Shown: in pieces, positions 46,280 through 58,178 of the stretch
Layout: each line of letters begins with the position of its first letter
How positions within the stretch are numbered: the stretch's first letter is position 1
Assembly: GCF_027595985.1 (NCBI RefSeq)
Contig: NC_073307.1
Span: 8,948,432 to 9,012,431 of the forward strand
From: Sorex araneus
Lineage: Eukaryota; Chordata; Mammalia; Eulipotyphla; Soricidae
Direction: 5' to 3'
DNA length: 64,000 nt
Notes under the pieces: model-generated
What the model was told of the DNA's origin: nothing
The model's database searches: none
Seen by the model: the letters and a program-made list of their open reading frames with translations, nothing else
Position numbers and translations under genes: made by a program

Positions 46280-46517
46280 GGGCTGGAGCGATAGCACAGT
46301 GGTAGGGTGTTTGCCTTGCACACGGCTGACCCGGGTTCGATTCCTCCACCCTTCTCAGACAGCCCAGCAAGCTACCGAGAGTATCCCGCCTGCAGGGCAG
46401 AGCCTGGCAAGCTATCCGTGGTGTATTCGATATGCCAAAAACAGTAACAACAAGTCTCACAATGGAGACGTTCTGGTGCCCACTAAAGCAAATCGGTGAG
46501 CAACGGGATGACAGGGA
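46280..46517 (+). mobile_element. Type B SINE
   Basis: GGGCTGGAGCGATAGCACAG, GGGTTCGATTCC, the body and GCAACGGGATGACAGGG. A perfect TSD ACATATGATA lies at 46269-46278 and 46518-46527. Confidence 0.95.
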
Positions 46518-46527
46518 CATATGATAC

Positions 46528-47694
46528 ATGATGAAACATTCACAAAGATATTGGACACATCTGCTATTTTTTAAATCCAAAGTTGTTTGCAATAAAATAA
46601 AACAAAATTTAGAAACACTAGACTCATAGCATTTCCATTGGTTCTTAGGCTCACTAACCAACTTTTATTTATATTTTGGTTTCTGTTCAAGCAGAGGATA
46701 AAGGCAGTAGTTCAACCAATCCAATGCATTCTGCACCATAGAGAACTTTCATTTTAGGTAAATAAAATGAAATATTGTATATGTATCTGTCTCATTATCC
46801 TGACTACTAACAGTCTACTTCTAAGAAAAAAAATACATTTTCAATACAGTGGCTAAAAATGCATTTTTTTCAGGCTCTGATCCATGGAAACCTGTAAATT
46901 AGCTATCACCACATTAAGATCAAAATTAAATGCTACTTTTGAATCTGATTTTTCAACAGGGTCCACACAGACCGTGAGCTTACTAACTGTAGCCAACAGA
47001 AACATAAATAAATAGGCATAAAATCATATTAGCAGTTCAGCTTTCTTTGGCCCACATTCAGCATTTTGAGCAAAAGGAGAGATAATAAGAATGAATTTTT
47101 TTCTCTTTGCTAACTACACTCCTCGTGTCTTGGACTTGGCATGATCTCAGTGTAGGTGAAAAGAAGAGCAAAAGGATTTAATGAGATAATCAAAGTTAAA
47201 AAAAATGGTTAGAAACATGACCTGAAATGCAAAGTAATGCAAAACATGATGTTCTAACCCAGAAAAAAATGTGATCACATGAATAACATTTCTTAGTCTG
47301 ACCTTTACCCGGAATTTGCCGTCTTTGTGGGAAAGGTACAGTTTTTACTACCTTGAAAAATGCCAAGATAAATGAGAAGTAAAGAGCTATGTACGGGAGA
47401 ACAAGATATAGTATAGAAATGCATTCAAGATGGAAAATTCTTTGGATGTTATGAAGGAAAGAAATTAAATCCTGGCCCAGTGGACAGAAAGGTGAAGGTA
47501 GGGTTCATATGTCAATGGTTCCTGTTTACTGAATCATAAAATTTGAGCCTTTGAGTATTTCTCAACAGAGAACAAATAGATCACCTAGCCTGCTCCGCAT
47601 CTGAACTCCCATTGCTCCTTGTAGAACCAAGAACAGTTGTGAGCCTCTTAAATATTTCTGTATATAAGTGGGATATGAAGTGCAACACGGCCAA
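46528..47694. other. AT-rich intron DNA
   Basis: No gene or clear repeat. Confidence 0.5.
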
Positions 47695-47815
47695 AAAAAA
47701 CAACACACGGGCTAAAGTGAAAAGACACCCCATTGACTGAAGGGGAGGAACTATTTCTATACGATACATCCAAGATATATAAGGGACACATGTAGATCAA
47801 TAATAAATCCTACAG

Positions 47816-48044
47816 GAGAGAGAGAGCAAATGGGAATGCCCTGCCAGAGGTAGGGTGGTGTGGGGAGAGTGGGGGTTGAATGGGATGGGGGTGGTGGGAG
47901 GGATACTGCGACCTTTGGTGGTGGAAAATGGGCACTGGTGGAGGGATGGGTACTCAAGCATTGTATGATTGAAACACAAGCACGGAAGTTTGTAAGTCTG
48001 TAACTGTTCCTCACAGTGATTCACTAATAAAAAATTAAAAAAAA
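47816..48044 (+). mobile_element. Young L1 3' end nested in the old L1
   Basis: GGTGGTGGGAGGGATACTGC, GGGCACTGGTGGAGGGATGGG, AGTGATTCACTAATAAAAAATT. A perfect 18-bp TSD CAATAATAAATCCTACAG lies at 47798-47815 and 48045-48062. Confidence 0.96.
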
Positions 48045-48320
48045 CAATAATAAATCCTACAGACCCATAAGAAATGGGGAGAGAGAATGAACAGATACTT
48101 CTCTGAAGAAATAATATGGACTGCCAGTAAAGTGTTCACTGCCAATTACTATCCATGGAATCCAAAGTTAGATGACAATGAGATAGCACCTCACATGGGT
48201 GAGAGTGACAAATACCAGAGAATAACTTATGTCAGCAGGATGTGGTGCCAAAGGAACTCTCAATTCTCGCTGGTGGGAATGTTGTCTGATTCAGACCCTA
48301 TGGAAAATAATATAGAGATA

Positions 48321-48373
<53 letters not shown>
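48321..48373. repeat. (AC)n microsatellite in the old L1
   Basis: About 26 AC repeats. Confidence 0.97.
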
Positions 48374-48376
<3 letters not shown>

Positions 48377-48581
48377 TCTAAGAATAGAGTTCCCTTAAGA
48401 TCAGAGATTCCACGTCTTGGTATCTACCCCCAAAGACATTCATTTGAAACGACACATGCAAAGTCATGTTCATTGCAGTGCTTAATAGAATAGAAATGGT
48501 ATGGAAACAACTTAAGTGCCCAATAACAGAAGAGTAGATAATCACGTGGCACATATACATAAAGGAATGCGATGCATGCAG

Positions 48582-49852
48582 GACTACATTGGTTTGTCCT
48601 TCCTGCCTTGCCACAGGGAGCTTAGGTGAACTATTGGGTTACTCCCATCAGGAGGCTCCCATCCCTCTGTGTTTATCTGTAAGCTCTTTCTTTGTGCTCG
48701 GCTTCCCCAACTGGTCAATCACCTTTATCTCCTAATCAGACTCTATTAACTTGTAAATATTGCTTTTCTCTTCTCCTTAAGTCCTTTCAATAGTTAATTC
48801 AGAGCAAAATCCATTTGGTATAGAAGACAGTTAATGCTATGCTTTTGCAACTTGGCAGTTAATTGACTCTGAATGATATTCATTCCTGGGCATCTGTTCT
48901 CTGGACTTAAGCCTTAGTTGCCCTTACTTCCTAGAACCCCCAAATCAGGGTCTCGGCAAGAGACTGGATAGACCCAGGGCAAGCTGTGAGCTACCCTGGC
49001 ATCGAAATGGGGCAGGCCAAAGCACCATAATACTTAACTGTAAGTTAAGAGCATGGTCATGGACAAATTCTGTCATGATCCAAAAAGTAGCATCTGGATT
49101 ATGACCCTGCTAGGGTTAGGGAAGATTAATCTGGCCTGAGTACTATAGTCTGAGATCTATAGCAAGATGTCCCCAGGAGAGCCACCTTACAATGCTTACT
49201 GTATCTCTCTTTTTAAAAAACATTTTTTATTAGTGAATCACCGTGAGGTACAGTACTTACAAACTTATGAACTTTTGTGTTTGCATTTCAATCATACAAT
49301 GATCATTTACCCATCCCTCCACCAGTGCCCATTCTCCTACAAAGCTAACTGTATCTCTTACTGTGCCCATACAAAATAACTAATAAATATTAAAAAGTAG
49401 AATTAAGATGTTAATTAAGTTATTGGACTAAGGAGAGGAGAAACACCCCTAGGTGGTATTTCTGCCTTTAAGCCTGATTGGTAATCAGGAAGGGTTTTTG
49501 CTATGTTGATTTTGTTACCTGATGGGGTATGGTGGCTACCCCCAGTGCTTGGTGAGAGACTTAGAGAGAGATCAGGAAGTGAGTTGGAGCTCGGAGAGAC
49601 TAGCATGGGGGACAGGAGGAGAGAGAAACGAGGGGCAGTGTGAGACTAGAATGGGGAGCTTAGTGAGATTGGAATAGGTGTGTGGGGAGAATGGAATAAA
49701 CGGCAACTGATCACCAACCAGCCTGGCCCTTGTCTCCTCCTTTGTCCGCCCAAGGCATCGGCCTTCCCGGGTGGGGAATTGGCATGAGATCACCGAATGC
49801 AGGTGGTGAGAGAGAGTCGCTGGGATTCCCTAGTCGCCTCGTGATTACACAT
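48582..49852 (+). mobile_element. LTR-like block inserted in the old L1
   Basis: Interrupts L1 between ATGCAG (48576-48581) and ATGCAG (49853-49858), a possible 6-bp TSD. It has AATAAA at 49695-49700 followed by about 150 nt of CT-rich then GC-rich sequence, like the R-U5 end of an endogenous retroviral LTR. No gag, pol or env frame is seen. The ends do not show a clean TG...CA, so boundaries and class are tentative. Confidence 0.45.
49209..49343 (-). mobile_element. L1 3' tail nested in the LTR-like block
   Basis: TTAGTGAATCACCGTGAGG ... CCCATCCCTCCACCAGTGCCC. The TSD is GCTTACTGTATCTCT (49194-49208) and GCTAACTGTATCTCT (49344-49358). Confidence 0.93.
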
Positions 49853-49862
49853 ATGCAGACAC

Positions 49863-50515
49863 TGTGAGAAGCAGTTCGTTAGCTCATCTCTTCTCACCCT
49901 GGTCGTAAAGATTGTAGGGTTGGGGGCAGCTCTGGCCAGGAAGGATATATGACTTAACTGAGCTAATTCGTTGGCAGTACCACTTGGTGGGAAGCAGCTC
50001 TGGTCATAAAGGATAAATGCTTTTACTGAGCTAACTGACTAAGAGAACCAACTGGTGTTTACACAGACACGGAGCTGGAAAGTCAGGAGTCGACGCACCC
50101 ATGTCTTGGATCCAGTGTCTAACTGATAAGATGCTTTCTTGATGTATGGCAATGTCTTGCTTTCTTGATGTATGGGAATACCTTGCTTTCTTGATGTATG
50201 GGAATTGGGAATGTCTCCCTAATTGGGAATGTTTTCTTGGTGTATTGTTCCTGTATGCTTTTGTTCATTTATGAGATGTTTGAAGTTATTTCTGCCTTTG
50301 GAATTGTTTATCTTTGTGCCTACTTCTGAGGCCTGTGTGCCCAGGATGGCTATATAAACCCTCTGCTGTAAGCCCTCAGGTTCTAGCTCTGACCTCCTGC
50401 TTCGGGGGACAGCTTGGCCCCAGCTAGCTGGAATAATAATGTCTTGGTGTGTGTTTTGCAATCCCGTTGGACTCTTTGTCTCTCTGGATATTGAGGGGTG
50501 GTCTCAATCCTAACA
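49863..50515 (+). mobile_element. Solo LTR of an endogenous retrovirus (653 bp)
   Basis: Starts TGTGAGAAGC and ends CCTAACA, with ACAC duplicated on both sides (49859-49862 and 50516-50519). A 4-bp TSD suggests a class I (gamma-like) element. U3 holds two tandem arrays: a 68-bp unit (GCAGCTCTGGYCA at 49926 and 49994) and a 26-bp unit (CTTTCTTGATGTATGG at 50134, 50160 and 50186). A TATA box TATATAAA lies at 50351-50358. No internal viral genes are present. Confidence 0.85.
50351..50358 (+). promoter_or_regulatory. TATA box of the solo LTR
   Basis: TATATAAA about 160 bp before the LTR end, the expected place for the U3/R start. Confidence 0.6.
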
Positions 50516-51045
50516 ACACAAAGAATAATGAAATCATGCAATTCATTGCCACATGGATGGAACTGGAGGAACGTTACGTGAAGTAAGTCAGAATGATAAG
50601 GAGAGATATTAGACATTCTTACGAATCTTTGGTGAGATGGAATAGAATAAGATATCTAGGGAATGGAAGATATCAAAGTTGGGAAAACCATTGACTCTTG
50701 AATTCAGAAATGAAAAAAAATCAGGGAAGGAGAGAAATTGAAGGGGGAGCAAGAGAAGGTGGTCTGGAAGTAACGCTCAGGGTTTTGGACTCAATTGCAC
50801 AGAAGTGAGGTGTCTGTATATATCTAAACCATGAGACCCAAAATGACTATAAGATGTCACCCAAATGACAATATTTAAACTTAGAAATGTGTCGACCAAT
50901 AAGACAGGTTGGCAGGTTGGAGGGAATCTGAGGTCACTGGTGGTAGAACATGGGCACTGGTGACGTGATTGGAATTGGAGACATTGAACGCCTAAACATC
51001 TACTGTCAATTTTGTAAATCGCAATGACTGAATAAAAAAATAATA

Positions 51046-54000
51046 GACATTTCCAATGCCACCTCAGCCAAAAGCTCTGCAGATGCCATTGCCAATTGCT
51101 AGGCATGTTCTTGGAGTTCTACAGGCAGGGGTCTGAGTGATCTCTCCTAAGTTTCATTCTAATTTAGCATATGCACAGCGGAAAGTACTGTGAGAATCGT
51201 AAAACTTTTCCTGAAAATGGAAAAGTCATCAAGCTACGTAGAAAAGTTAACACACGCTTATTTCAACAGCCCCTCCCCCTTCTTAGAACCTCAGGCTATT
51301 TCTTTCCATCATGGCTAAGGATAATTAACAAGACCTCATAAGCATTAATGAAGCTAATCCGCAAGTAATATAAAGCAAACACTTTGTCCCAATAATTCAG
51401 AAATCGACCTAGATAGTAGAAAACAACTAGAAAGGTAAAGCATCTTTCCACTCAAGACTACGAGATTCACAAAAAGAAAATGTTGACTCTCTTTCGGTAG
51501 AGAGTCTCAAGCCTCAAGCCTCATCAAGTGTTAGGATTTTTCTGGAAGCTACTAACCAAAGTTTTAATCAAAGGTCTTTATTGTGAGCTAAGAGCTGCCC
51601 AAACACTTATGAGTTTAACAGAGAAGAATTAATGTCTGTCCTAAGTACCCAGCTCAATCCTTCCTGTTCCTTATTCCAGAATGGCTATGAACAAAATCTC
51701 TTATTTGACTGACTTATGGAGAATAAATTTTGCTAACAAAGAAGAAACAGCTGCTGTCATGGTCCAAGTGACTGAGGCCTGTGGCTTTCTTGAGACTGGG
51801 ATGTTCAGAGAAGTGAAACTTGGGAAATGATTTGCAAGTTTCTCGAGCAGGTATACATGGGAGATGAGTGTCTCCATGAATATATCTGTGTTCGTCTGAG
51901 TATTTGGGGTGTGGGAGATGGAGAAACAGACCTAATGTGATTTTTAGGATCGGGGTTAGGTAATTGTGGCAATGATGGGAAAACTTAGTGAGGAATTTAT
52001 AAAGAAATTAACAGTTATTGTCTTAAAGGGACTCGATTCCTCTAGTTGTATCAGAGCTCCCGGTCAGCTAGGCTTCTTAGGGAAATCTAAGATCTTCTTA
52101 TGAAAAATGGTTTCATCATCTTAGAGATATTGAGTAAAAGAAAGAAATGCATTGATCTATCTAGAAGGAATGTAAGTTAAGACCAACACACAGGAGATAG
52201 TTTGCCTAACTTTGCATCTGGGGGATGCTTGGTAGCTGGACTTCCTCCTAGACTCTTGAAATTTATCAATTTTATAGGGCTCTGAACCTTGTTTGGCAAT
52301 GCTCTTTTACATTTTTCTAGGAGTCAAGGTTAGGTGGTAGAAAACTGAGGGTAAAGAAACAATTTCTGTCCTTAACAATGCAGATGGGATTTGTCTGAAA
52401 GATAGCAGTGGTGTCTGGCCTACAGAAAGGTTAACCTTAATATTTTATTTTACTGCCTTTTGTATATTAGCCAGTTTTCCCTCTCGTTAACATATTCATT
52501 TCAGTATTCACAACTGCAAGTATACCATTCTTAAAATTCTCGCTTGAATTAATATTGTCATCTTAATGGTTCTCTTCTTAATGAGTTTAATAAAGTTGTT
52601 GACACATTTTCATTTTGTATCTGACACTAAATTTTCCATCCTTTGGAAGTACTTGTTAACAAGAATAACAATACTGCATTAAAACATTACAGGACATTTT
52701 TGAAATTTGAATAGAAATTAATTGCTTTAATTAGCTCTTTGGTGGTTTTTTAAAAAGCTTAATTATGACTATGAGGCAAGGAAGGCCTGAAATAAGTAAA
52801 CTTGGACCAGTTCAAACTAAATTTGACCTGTAAAGACATGTGTATAATAATAATTTCTGGATAATAAGGAATTTTTGGTCTTGGTCTTGGTCTTCTTTTA
52901 GAAAGGTATCATTAACACCTGTAAGGAAGCTAGCTGCATGGTCACCATAAATACCACACTCTATTTGCATATTAAAAACTTACATGCAGTCTGTCTTTAA
53001 GTATCTGACATTTATGTAACTATAACAGAACAATCCTTACTAAGAAATTCCTGACGTATTTCCATTTCTTCTGTCCTTTGACTTCATAATGTCTTCCTGT
53101 ACAAGTGATTGCCATACACTTTTTCTGATTTGAACCATCAATTTTGGTTGTGGGCAGAGGATTTTGGGGGCTTAAGAAAACAACATCTGTTCACAGCTGC
53201 TGGCAAGATGACCTTGGAAAGCAATTTCACACAAAGATTTTCCTCCTATTCTTTAAATTTCCCCCTTTAGATTCCCTTTTACTCCTTGGTATAACAGTAA
53301 TGTCGCTTGTCATTGAGATGACTAGCTTATAATAAAATGAGATGTTTATTACTTTGAGTTTCCCCAGGTTGGAGGAAAGAACCAGAAAGTACACCAGAGT
53401 TTACTCCACCAACATTTCAGAGTTTTTCACTGTTTTCATATCTGTCTATTTTATGCTTTCCTACAACTCAAAACAGTTGGGGCTTAGCTTACTCCCCAAA
53501 ATCCAAATGCAAAGATGTCCTCAGAGCAGCTACCATATTTCAATGACCCACAAATGCATCTGCATTAATGCAAAGATGCAGGGACATGGTGAAGTTTTAC
53601 ACAGAGACAACCCCTTTGCGAAACAAGTGGACTGCTAAAAAGCATTGCAAATTGTTACTTGTAAGAAAAAAAAGATGATAAAGATTATTGAAATTTGTCA
53701 TCTTTTAGAATGGATAAGCATTCCAAATTTTGTCTATCCAGAAAACAATTTAGAATTAAAAATAAAAAGTAATAACGGTGCATTTTACATACACAGCACA
53801 CAGAAAACACACACATACACATGCACCACACAAACATGTCAGTTGGTATGATTTATATACTTCTGCCAACTTTTATTTTAATTTACATAAATTTCCATTT
53901 CCCTTTGCCACTAGTAATATTAAAAATAACATGCAGATAATGTTTTGTATTTGCATAAATTATAGGATTTATTCCCACACACATTGTCACAGTGAGGTCA

Positions 54001-54474
54001 GTGTGTAGCCATGAGAAAAAGAATACAATATTAAAATTATTTGGTGATTTAAATTGTAGTTCTTTTGTTGTGCTGTACAAGGCTTTCTAAGTTACTCTTT
54101 TCTCTTCCTAAATCTTTATCTCCAAAATGTAGCGATATTGATATTTAATGATTTACTAAAAAAACAGCTGGCTATTATTTTTCATCAACTCCATGAACTG
54201 CATGGAGACATATTGTTTTTTATCATAGTCAATAAGATACTTTGCACAGTATTGACAGGTGTATTCAGAATTTTTAATTTGTGACATTTGTGCATCTGTT
54301 ATTTAGGTACTTTAAAAGATTCCAAGGTGAAGTACAAGGAGATTTTGCTTTATTCGGTAAGAAGTAAAATCCCTTAATTATACGTATTAAGTCTACAAAT
54401 TACACAAGAAGCTTATTTTTTTTCCCTTTTGCTCATTTCACCTGAGAACACTTTATTCCTCAAGTGTTTATAGA
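51046..54474. other. AT-rich intron DNA
   Basis: No gene. (GTCTTG)n lies at about 52878-52896 and a CA-rich stretch at about 53795-53835. Confidence 0.5.
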
Positions 54475-54532
54475 CTGAATTCAGAGCCTCACACACGCAA
54501 GGCCCGAGCTGTGCCACGAACACCCCCCACCC
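54475..54532 (-). mobile_element. Possible old tRNA-like SINE fragment
   Basis: CTGAATTCAGAGCCTCACACACG ... GAGCTGTGCCACGAAC loosely matches the inverted tRNA-Ala-like SINE head. Confidence 0.3.
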
Positions 54533-55482
54533 CAAACTTCTGCCTAGTGAAAAGAGAACAAATGCAATCGTTCATTTGCTGCATTATGAAGTGAATTACT
54601 TCAGGACATGGTATCTCCCCATATGGCACTGTAGTCTGTGGTTGATTCTAAGCTGAAAGTCTGAGAAATGGGTGGACACAGGACGAACACGGCAAAGCCC
54701 CATTTGGCTGATGGCAGATGAGCCTCCTGTCCTGAGTGCCCCTTCTGTACAAGACATTAATTCCCGTGAACTCCAGACACGGGAATTAAGGGCTGAGAAG
54801 GACACAGCGAACAGGCTTTAATATTCTATTCACCCCCTGGTCTTCCCAGTTCTGCCCACATTCACTGTTTCTTTGTCCAAGGGATAAAAGCTTCTTGCCT
54901 TGATCATATCTTCAGGGTCTTCTTAGGAAGTTTCCATGTATTTAGAAAAATTCAATGAAAGTGTTTTTCTTCTGTTAACCTGTCAACTCAGTTAAATTTC
55001 TAGATTCAATCAGAGCCCCAAAGAGGCTGGAGGAGGTATTCCCTCCCCTACAGAAGCAACGGGATGGTGAATTATCTGAACTTCTATTCTATAATCTTGT
55101 TGATTTGAATGAGTGGGGAACTGCAGAGATTTAATATTCTCTCATCACTATAATTAAGTACACCCACATGGTTTACAATCGCCAAGAAATTTGAAACAGG
55201 AGGAGCTTTAAAGTTCTTTGTAGTCTCTTCAGAAAACTTATACAGATTTGAGAGTTCTATGAGTCCCGAAAGTTATGTGAAACATTACTTTGTACAATAT
55301 GTGGGTAGTTTTATGCATTTTAAAACCAAACATATATTGTATTATGTCTTGATAATGATTGCAAGTAGCTGGCATTCTAGAATTTTTCCCAAAGTAGTTT
55401 GCTATTTTTTTTATAGCTTGGGATCTAATTGCACATAGCTGATTCTATCTTTGCATAGAAAATCATACTTTCTTTGATTTAT
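54533..55482. other. Unique intron DNA
   Basis: No gene or clear repeat. Confidence 0.5.
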
Positions 55483-55658
55483 TTAGGGTTTTCAACCACA
55501 CCCAGCTGTGCTCAGGGCTTACTTCTGGCTTCGTGCTCAGGGATCACTGTCACTTTTGGTGGTGCTTGGAGGGTCTTCATATGTGGTGCTGAAAGATGAA
55601 CCTGGGTTAGCTGCATGCAAGGCAAGCACCTACCCTCTGTCTTGTCATTCTAGCCTGG
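55483..55658 (-). mobile_element. Type A SINE, diverged
   Basis: AACCACACCCAGCTGTGCTCAGG, TTCATATGTGGTGCTGAAAG and GCATGCAAGGCAAGCACC. It holds a small insertion (GTCACTTTTGG). Confidence 0.85.
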
Positions 55659-56189
55659 CAATCATGTTTTCCAACCATGTTCCAAAGCATGAACTCAGAA
55701 ACATGACTTTCACATTGCTGCAGAGGTGGAAAGTGCCAGATCTAGCCGGGTACCACAAAGGACTTGGCTGTGGCCAGCCCACATCTTCTTCGAGGCTTCT
55801 TGGCTGGCATCGGACTTCTCTCATTACTTTCGTCTTTCTTCATGGCAGCAGATGCTCAGAAACTTCCATAAGATCCACTTTTCACAAGTGTGCTCAATTC
55901 ACTCGCACTTTTTTTTCTGACTAAAATTGAAGCGACAGAGACCACCTCTTTCCCTTGAGCTTGACTTCCCTCAAAGGAGAGGCGGGAAAGGCACCAGGGT
56001 GAGAGATGAGTAAAGTGCGCACGAGAAGGCGCCAGTTCCGAACCAAGATCAGGCCTCAGACACACGAAGTGGAAACTGATAGTCAGCACCCACCTGCCCG
56101 CCCCATTCCCAAGGGATGTGTCAATGGCTCCAGCAATGTTCAACTTAGAAGGATGGGAGTGGTGTGAAGAGTCGGACGCTAGGCAGCCC

Positions 56190-56330
56190 TTACTCCATGC
56201 CACACCTGTGTTTCCCTCCTTCCCGCTGACGTTCCACAATCACCCCATGAGGCAGACATTAAAGGCCGTTTTAAACGAGAAGAAACCAAGACGCAGAGAT
56301 CAGCCTCCTGGTCTCATCGCTGAGAACGCA
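56190..56330 (+). mobile_element. MIR-like relic
   Basis: TCACCCCATGAGGCAGACATT ... TTTTAAACGAGAAGAAACCAAGACGCAGAG parallels the MIR pattern CCTATGAGGTAGGTA ... TTTTACAGATGAGGAAACTGAGGC. Confidence 0.6.
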
Positions 56331-58034
56331 CTTTGGAAATGTGCACTCTGCTCTGCCCAGTCTCATTCCTCTCAGGCTCCTGACATCTCTGTAAAGCCAA
56401 AGTAGGTCACGGCGATGCTCGCAAGCTCTCCTCCACTTGACCTTGAGAGCCTCTCTGGAGAGAAAAGTAAAAGCATCTGTGTGTGCATGTGTGTGTGGCA
56501 AGGGGTTGTTTCTTGAGTCTAGATTTTCCTTAATGTTAATCTGGAAAATGGGGTCAGATATTGTAAAATGTTAAGATTCTGGGGCTCCACAGAGACAAGC
56601 GACAGGGTGTCTCAGGAAAGACAGGAACGTTTGAATAAAATGAACTGAGACGTGATTACACAAGACGAGGGGAGAGAACTAGTTAAGAAACAACCTTTCC
56701 CTCGCCCCCACCCCCGAAGTCATTTGGAGCCACACTGAAAGACATCCACCACAGAGAAGAGTATTTCTGTTCTGTCCCCTCCCTAGCCACATCTTTCTTC
56801 CCGTTCTCACTTCCCTCCTCCGGTACCACATGATGCCTCCCTGCCAGCTGGTGCAGGGGAAGGCTGTTCCCCACCTGCACATGGAGAAAGCCAAGCCAGA
56901 TGCGTGTGTACCTGGCAACAGGTTTGCCAAGACGTAGACCACTCCAGAGAAGCACGGGCGAGAACTCGAAATGACTGCAGAGAGGCGGCCGGCTCCAGCT
57001 CTAAGATAACCCTTGCAGGAAAAAGGTACTGAAGAAAAGGGAAAGGGAGGAAAGGGATGGAGGGTGAGCAGGGCTGAGACTGATTTTGCTTTGAATTCTG
57101 AAGATAAATTCTATCCGCGTCCGTGAAATGACTGTTACATCAGCACCTCCAGCTTATGAGCAAAGGGCCAGGCGCTCTCTCTACTTTGATAGCCAGTAGG
57201 ATCGAGACTTGCATGTTAAGAATCTGTGATGTCTGAAGATGCGTCTGTGGACATTGGGATGTGAATAGTGTTTCCTGGAGTCTGTTTTGAGGAAACAAGG
57301 ACACCTGAGGACAGGGAAGGCCCTGGAATATGAGCTTGATTGCCTGATCCTATAACTCTCTTCACAGCATCTCCTTGCCCGAGTGTGTAAATGTTTGGAA
57401 GCTAAAAGAAAATCACTGCTGGTTTCTATGTTTGAAGAGATAAATGTACAGCAAGGAAGGAACTCGAATCAACCGTGAAGACTCCAAGAAGGCGTTGGAA
57501 ACCCTGAATAGAAACGCTCTCAAGTGTCCTGATCGATTCCGAACGTGAGAACTGTTCCTGGAATGTTTCCAGGGATGGGAAATTCAATTTTCTCCACAGA
57601 GCGCTCCTTTCACTGCTGAAGAGCTCATCCAGGGAAGGTTCATATTCAGCGTGATCCAGGCTTTCCTCGTCTGGAACTTTAATCAACGCTCCATCTCTTC
57701 TACATTTTAGTGCTTCAAATAAGTGAAGACAGCTCCCGTGTTCCTGAGTTGTCATGCTACTCCGGCCAGCCCTCACTCTTGCAGGCAGTCAGGTCTTCTG
57801 CATGGCGCACACTTCCCTCTGTCTGTGTTCTGCTTCGAATCTGGCACTTGCAAGAGAACTCAATACTCCAGAGGTGGTTCAGGCAGTGCGAGGCTGTGGG
57901 ACTACCACTCCAGTATCCCTTTCCTGGACTCTCATTAGCTTGGGTGACGAGTCATCGCAATATTGGCACCTGGTTGTTAGTGGGCAGCTCAAACATTCTT
58001 ATATTTTATATTGCATGGTTTTTATAAGCACTTT
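56331..58034. other. Unique intron DNA with an orphan 116-codon frame
   Basis: A minus-strand frame at 57426-57776 has ordinary amino-acid composition (e.g. KVPDEESLDHAEYEPSLDEL), but I recognise no domain, and overlapping frames exist on the plus strand. Not called a gene. Confidence 0.35.
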
Positions 58035-58037
58035 TCT

Positions 58038-58178
58038 TTCTTTTTTTCTTTTTTTGGGGGTAGGGGCGGGTGATACCCGGCAGTACTTAGGGATCACTCC
58101 TGAAGGTGCTCAGAAGACCCTATGGAGTGCTAGGCACATACAAATAAGAGCTTTGCTCCAATACTAGCACTCTGGCCC
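58038..58178 (-). mobile_element. Type A SINE, diverged
   Basis: GGGTGATACCCGGCAGTACTTAGG, AGAAGACCCTATGGAGTGC and ACTAGCACTCTGGCCCC. Confidence 0.8.

Larger units (their letters stand above)
47695..51042 (+). mobile_element. Old L1 in three pieces, host of nested insertions
   Basis: L1 ORF2-end and 3' UTR sequence is readable at about 47695-47815 (GATATATAAGGGACACATG), 48045-48581 (AACAGATACTTCTCTGAAG ... GGAAACAACTTAAGTGCCC) and 50516-51042 (GCCACATGGATGGAACTGGAG ... ACTGAATAAAAAAATAATAG). Removing the inserts restores L1 order. It is inactive. Confidence 0.85.

Noticed and set aside
47695..51042. Active endogenous retrovirus or intact L1
   Set aside because: No gag, pol or env frames exist in the LTR blocks, and the L1 pieces are interrupted and frameshifted.
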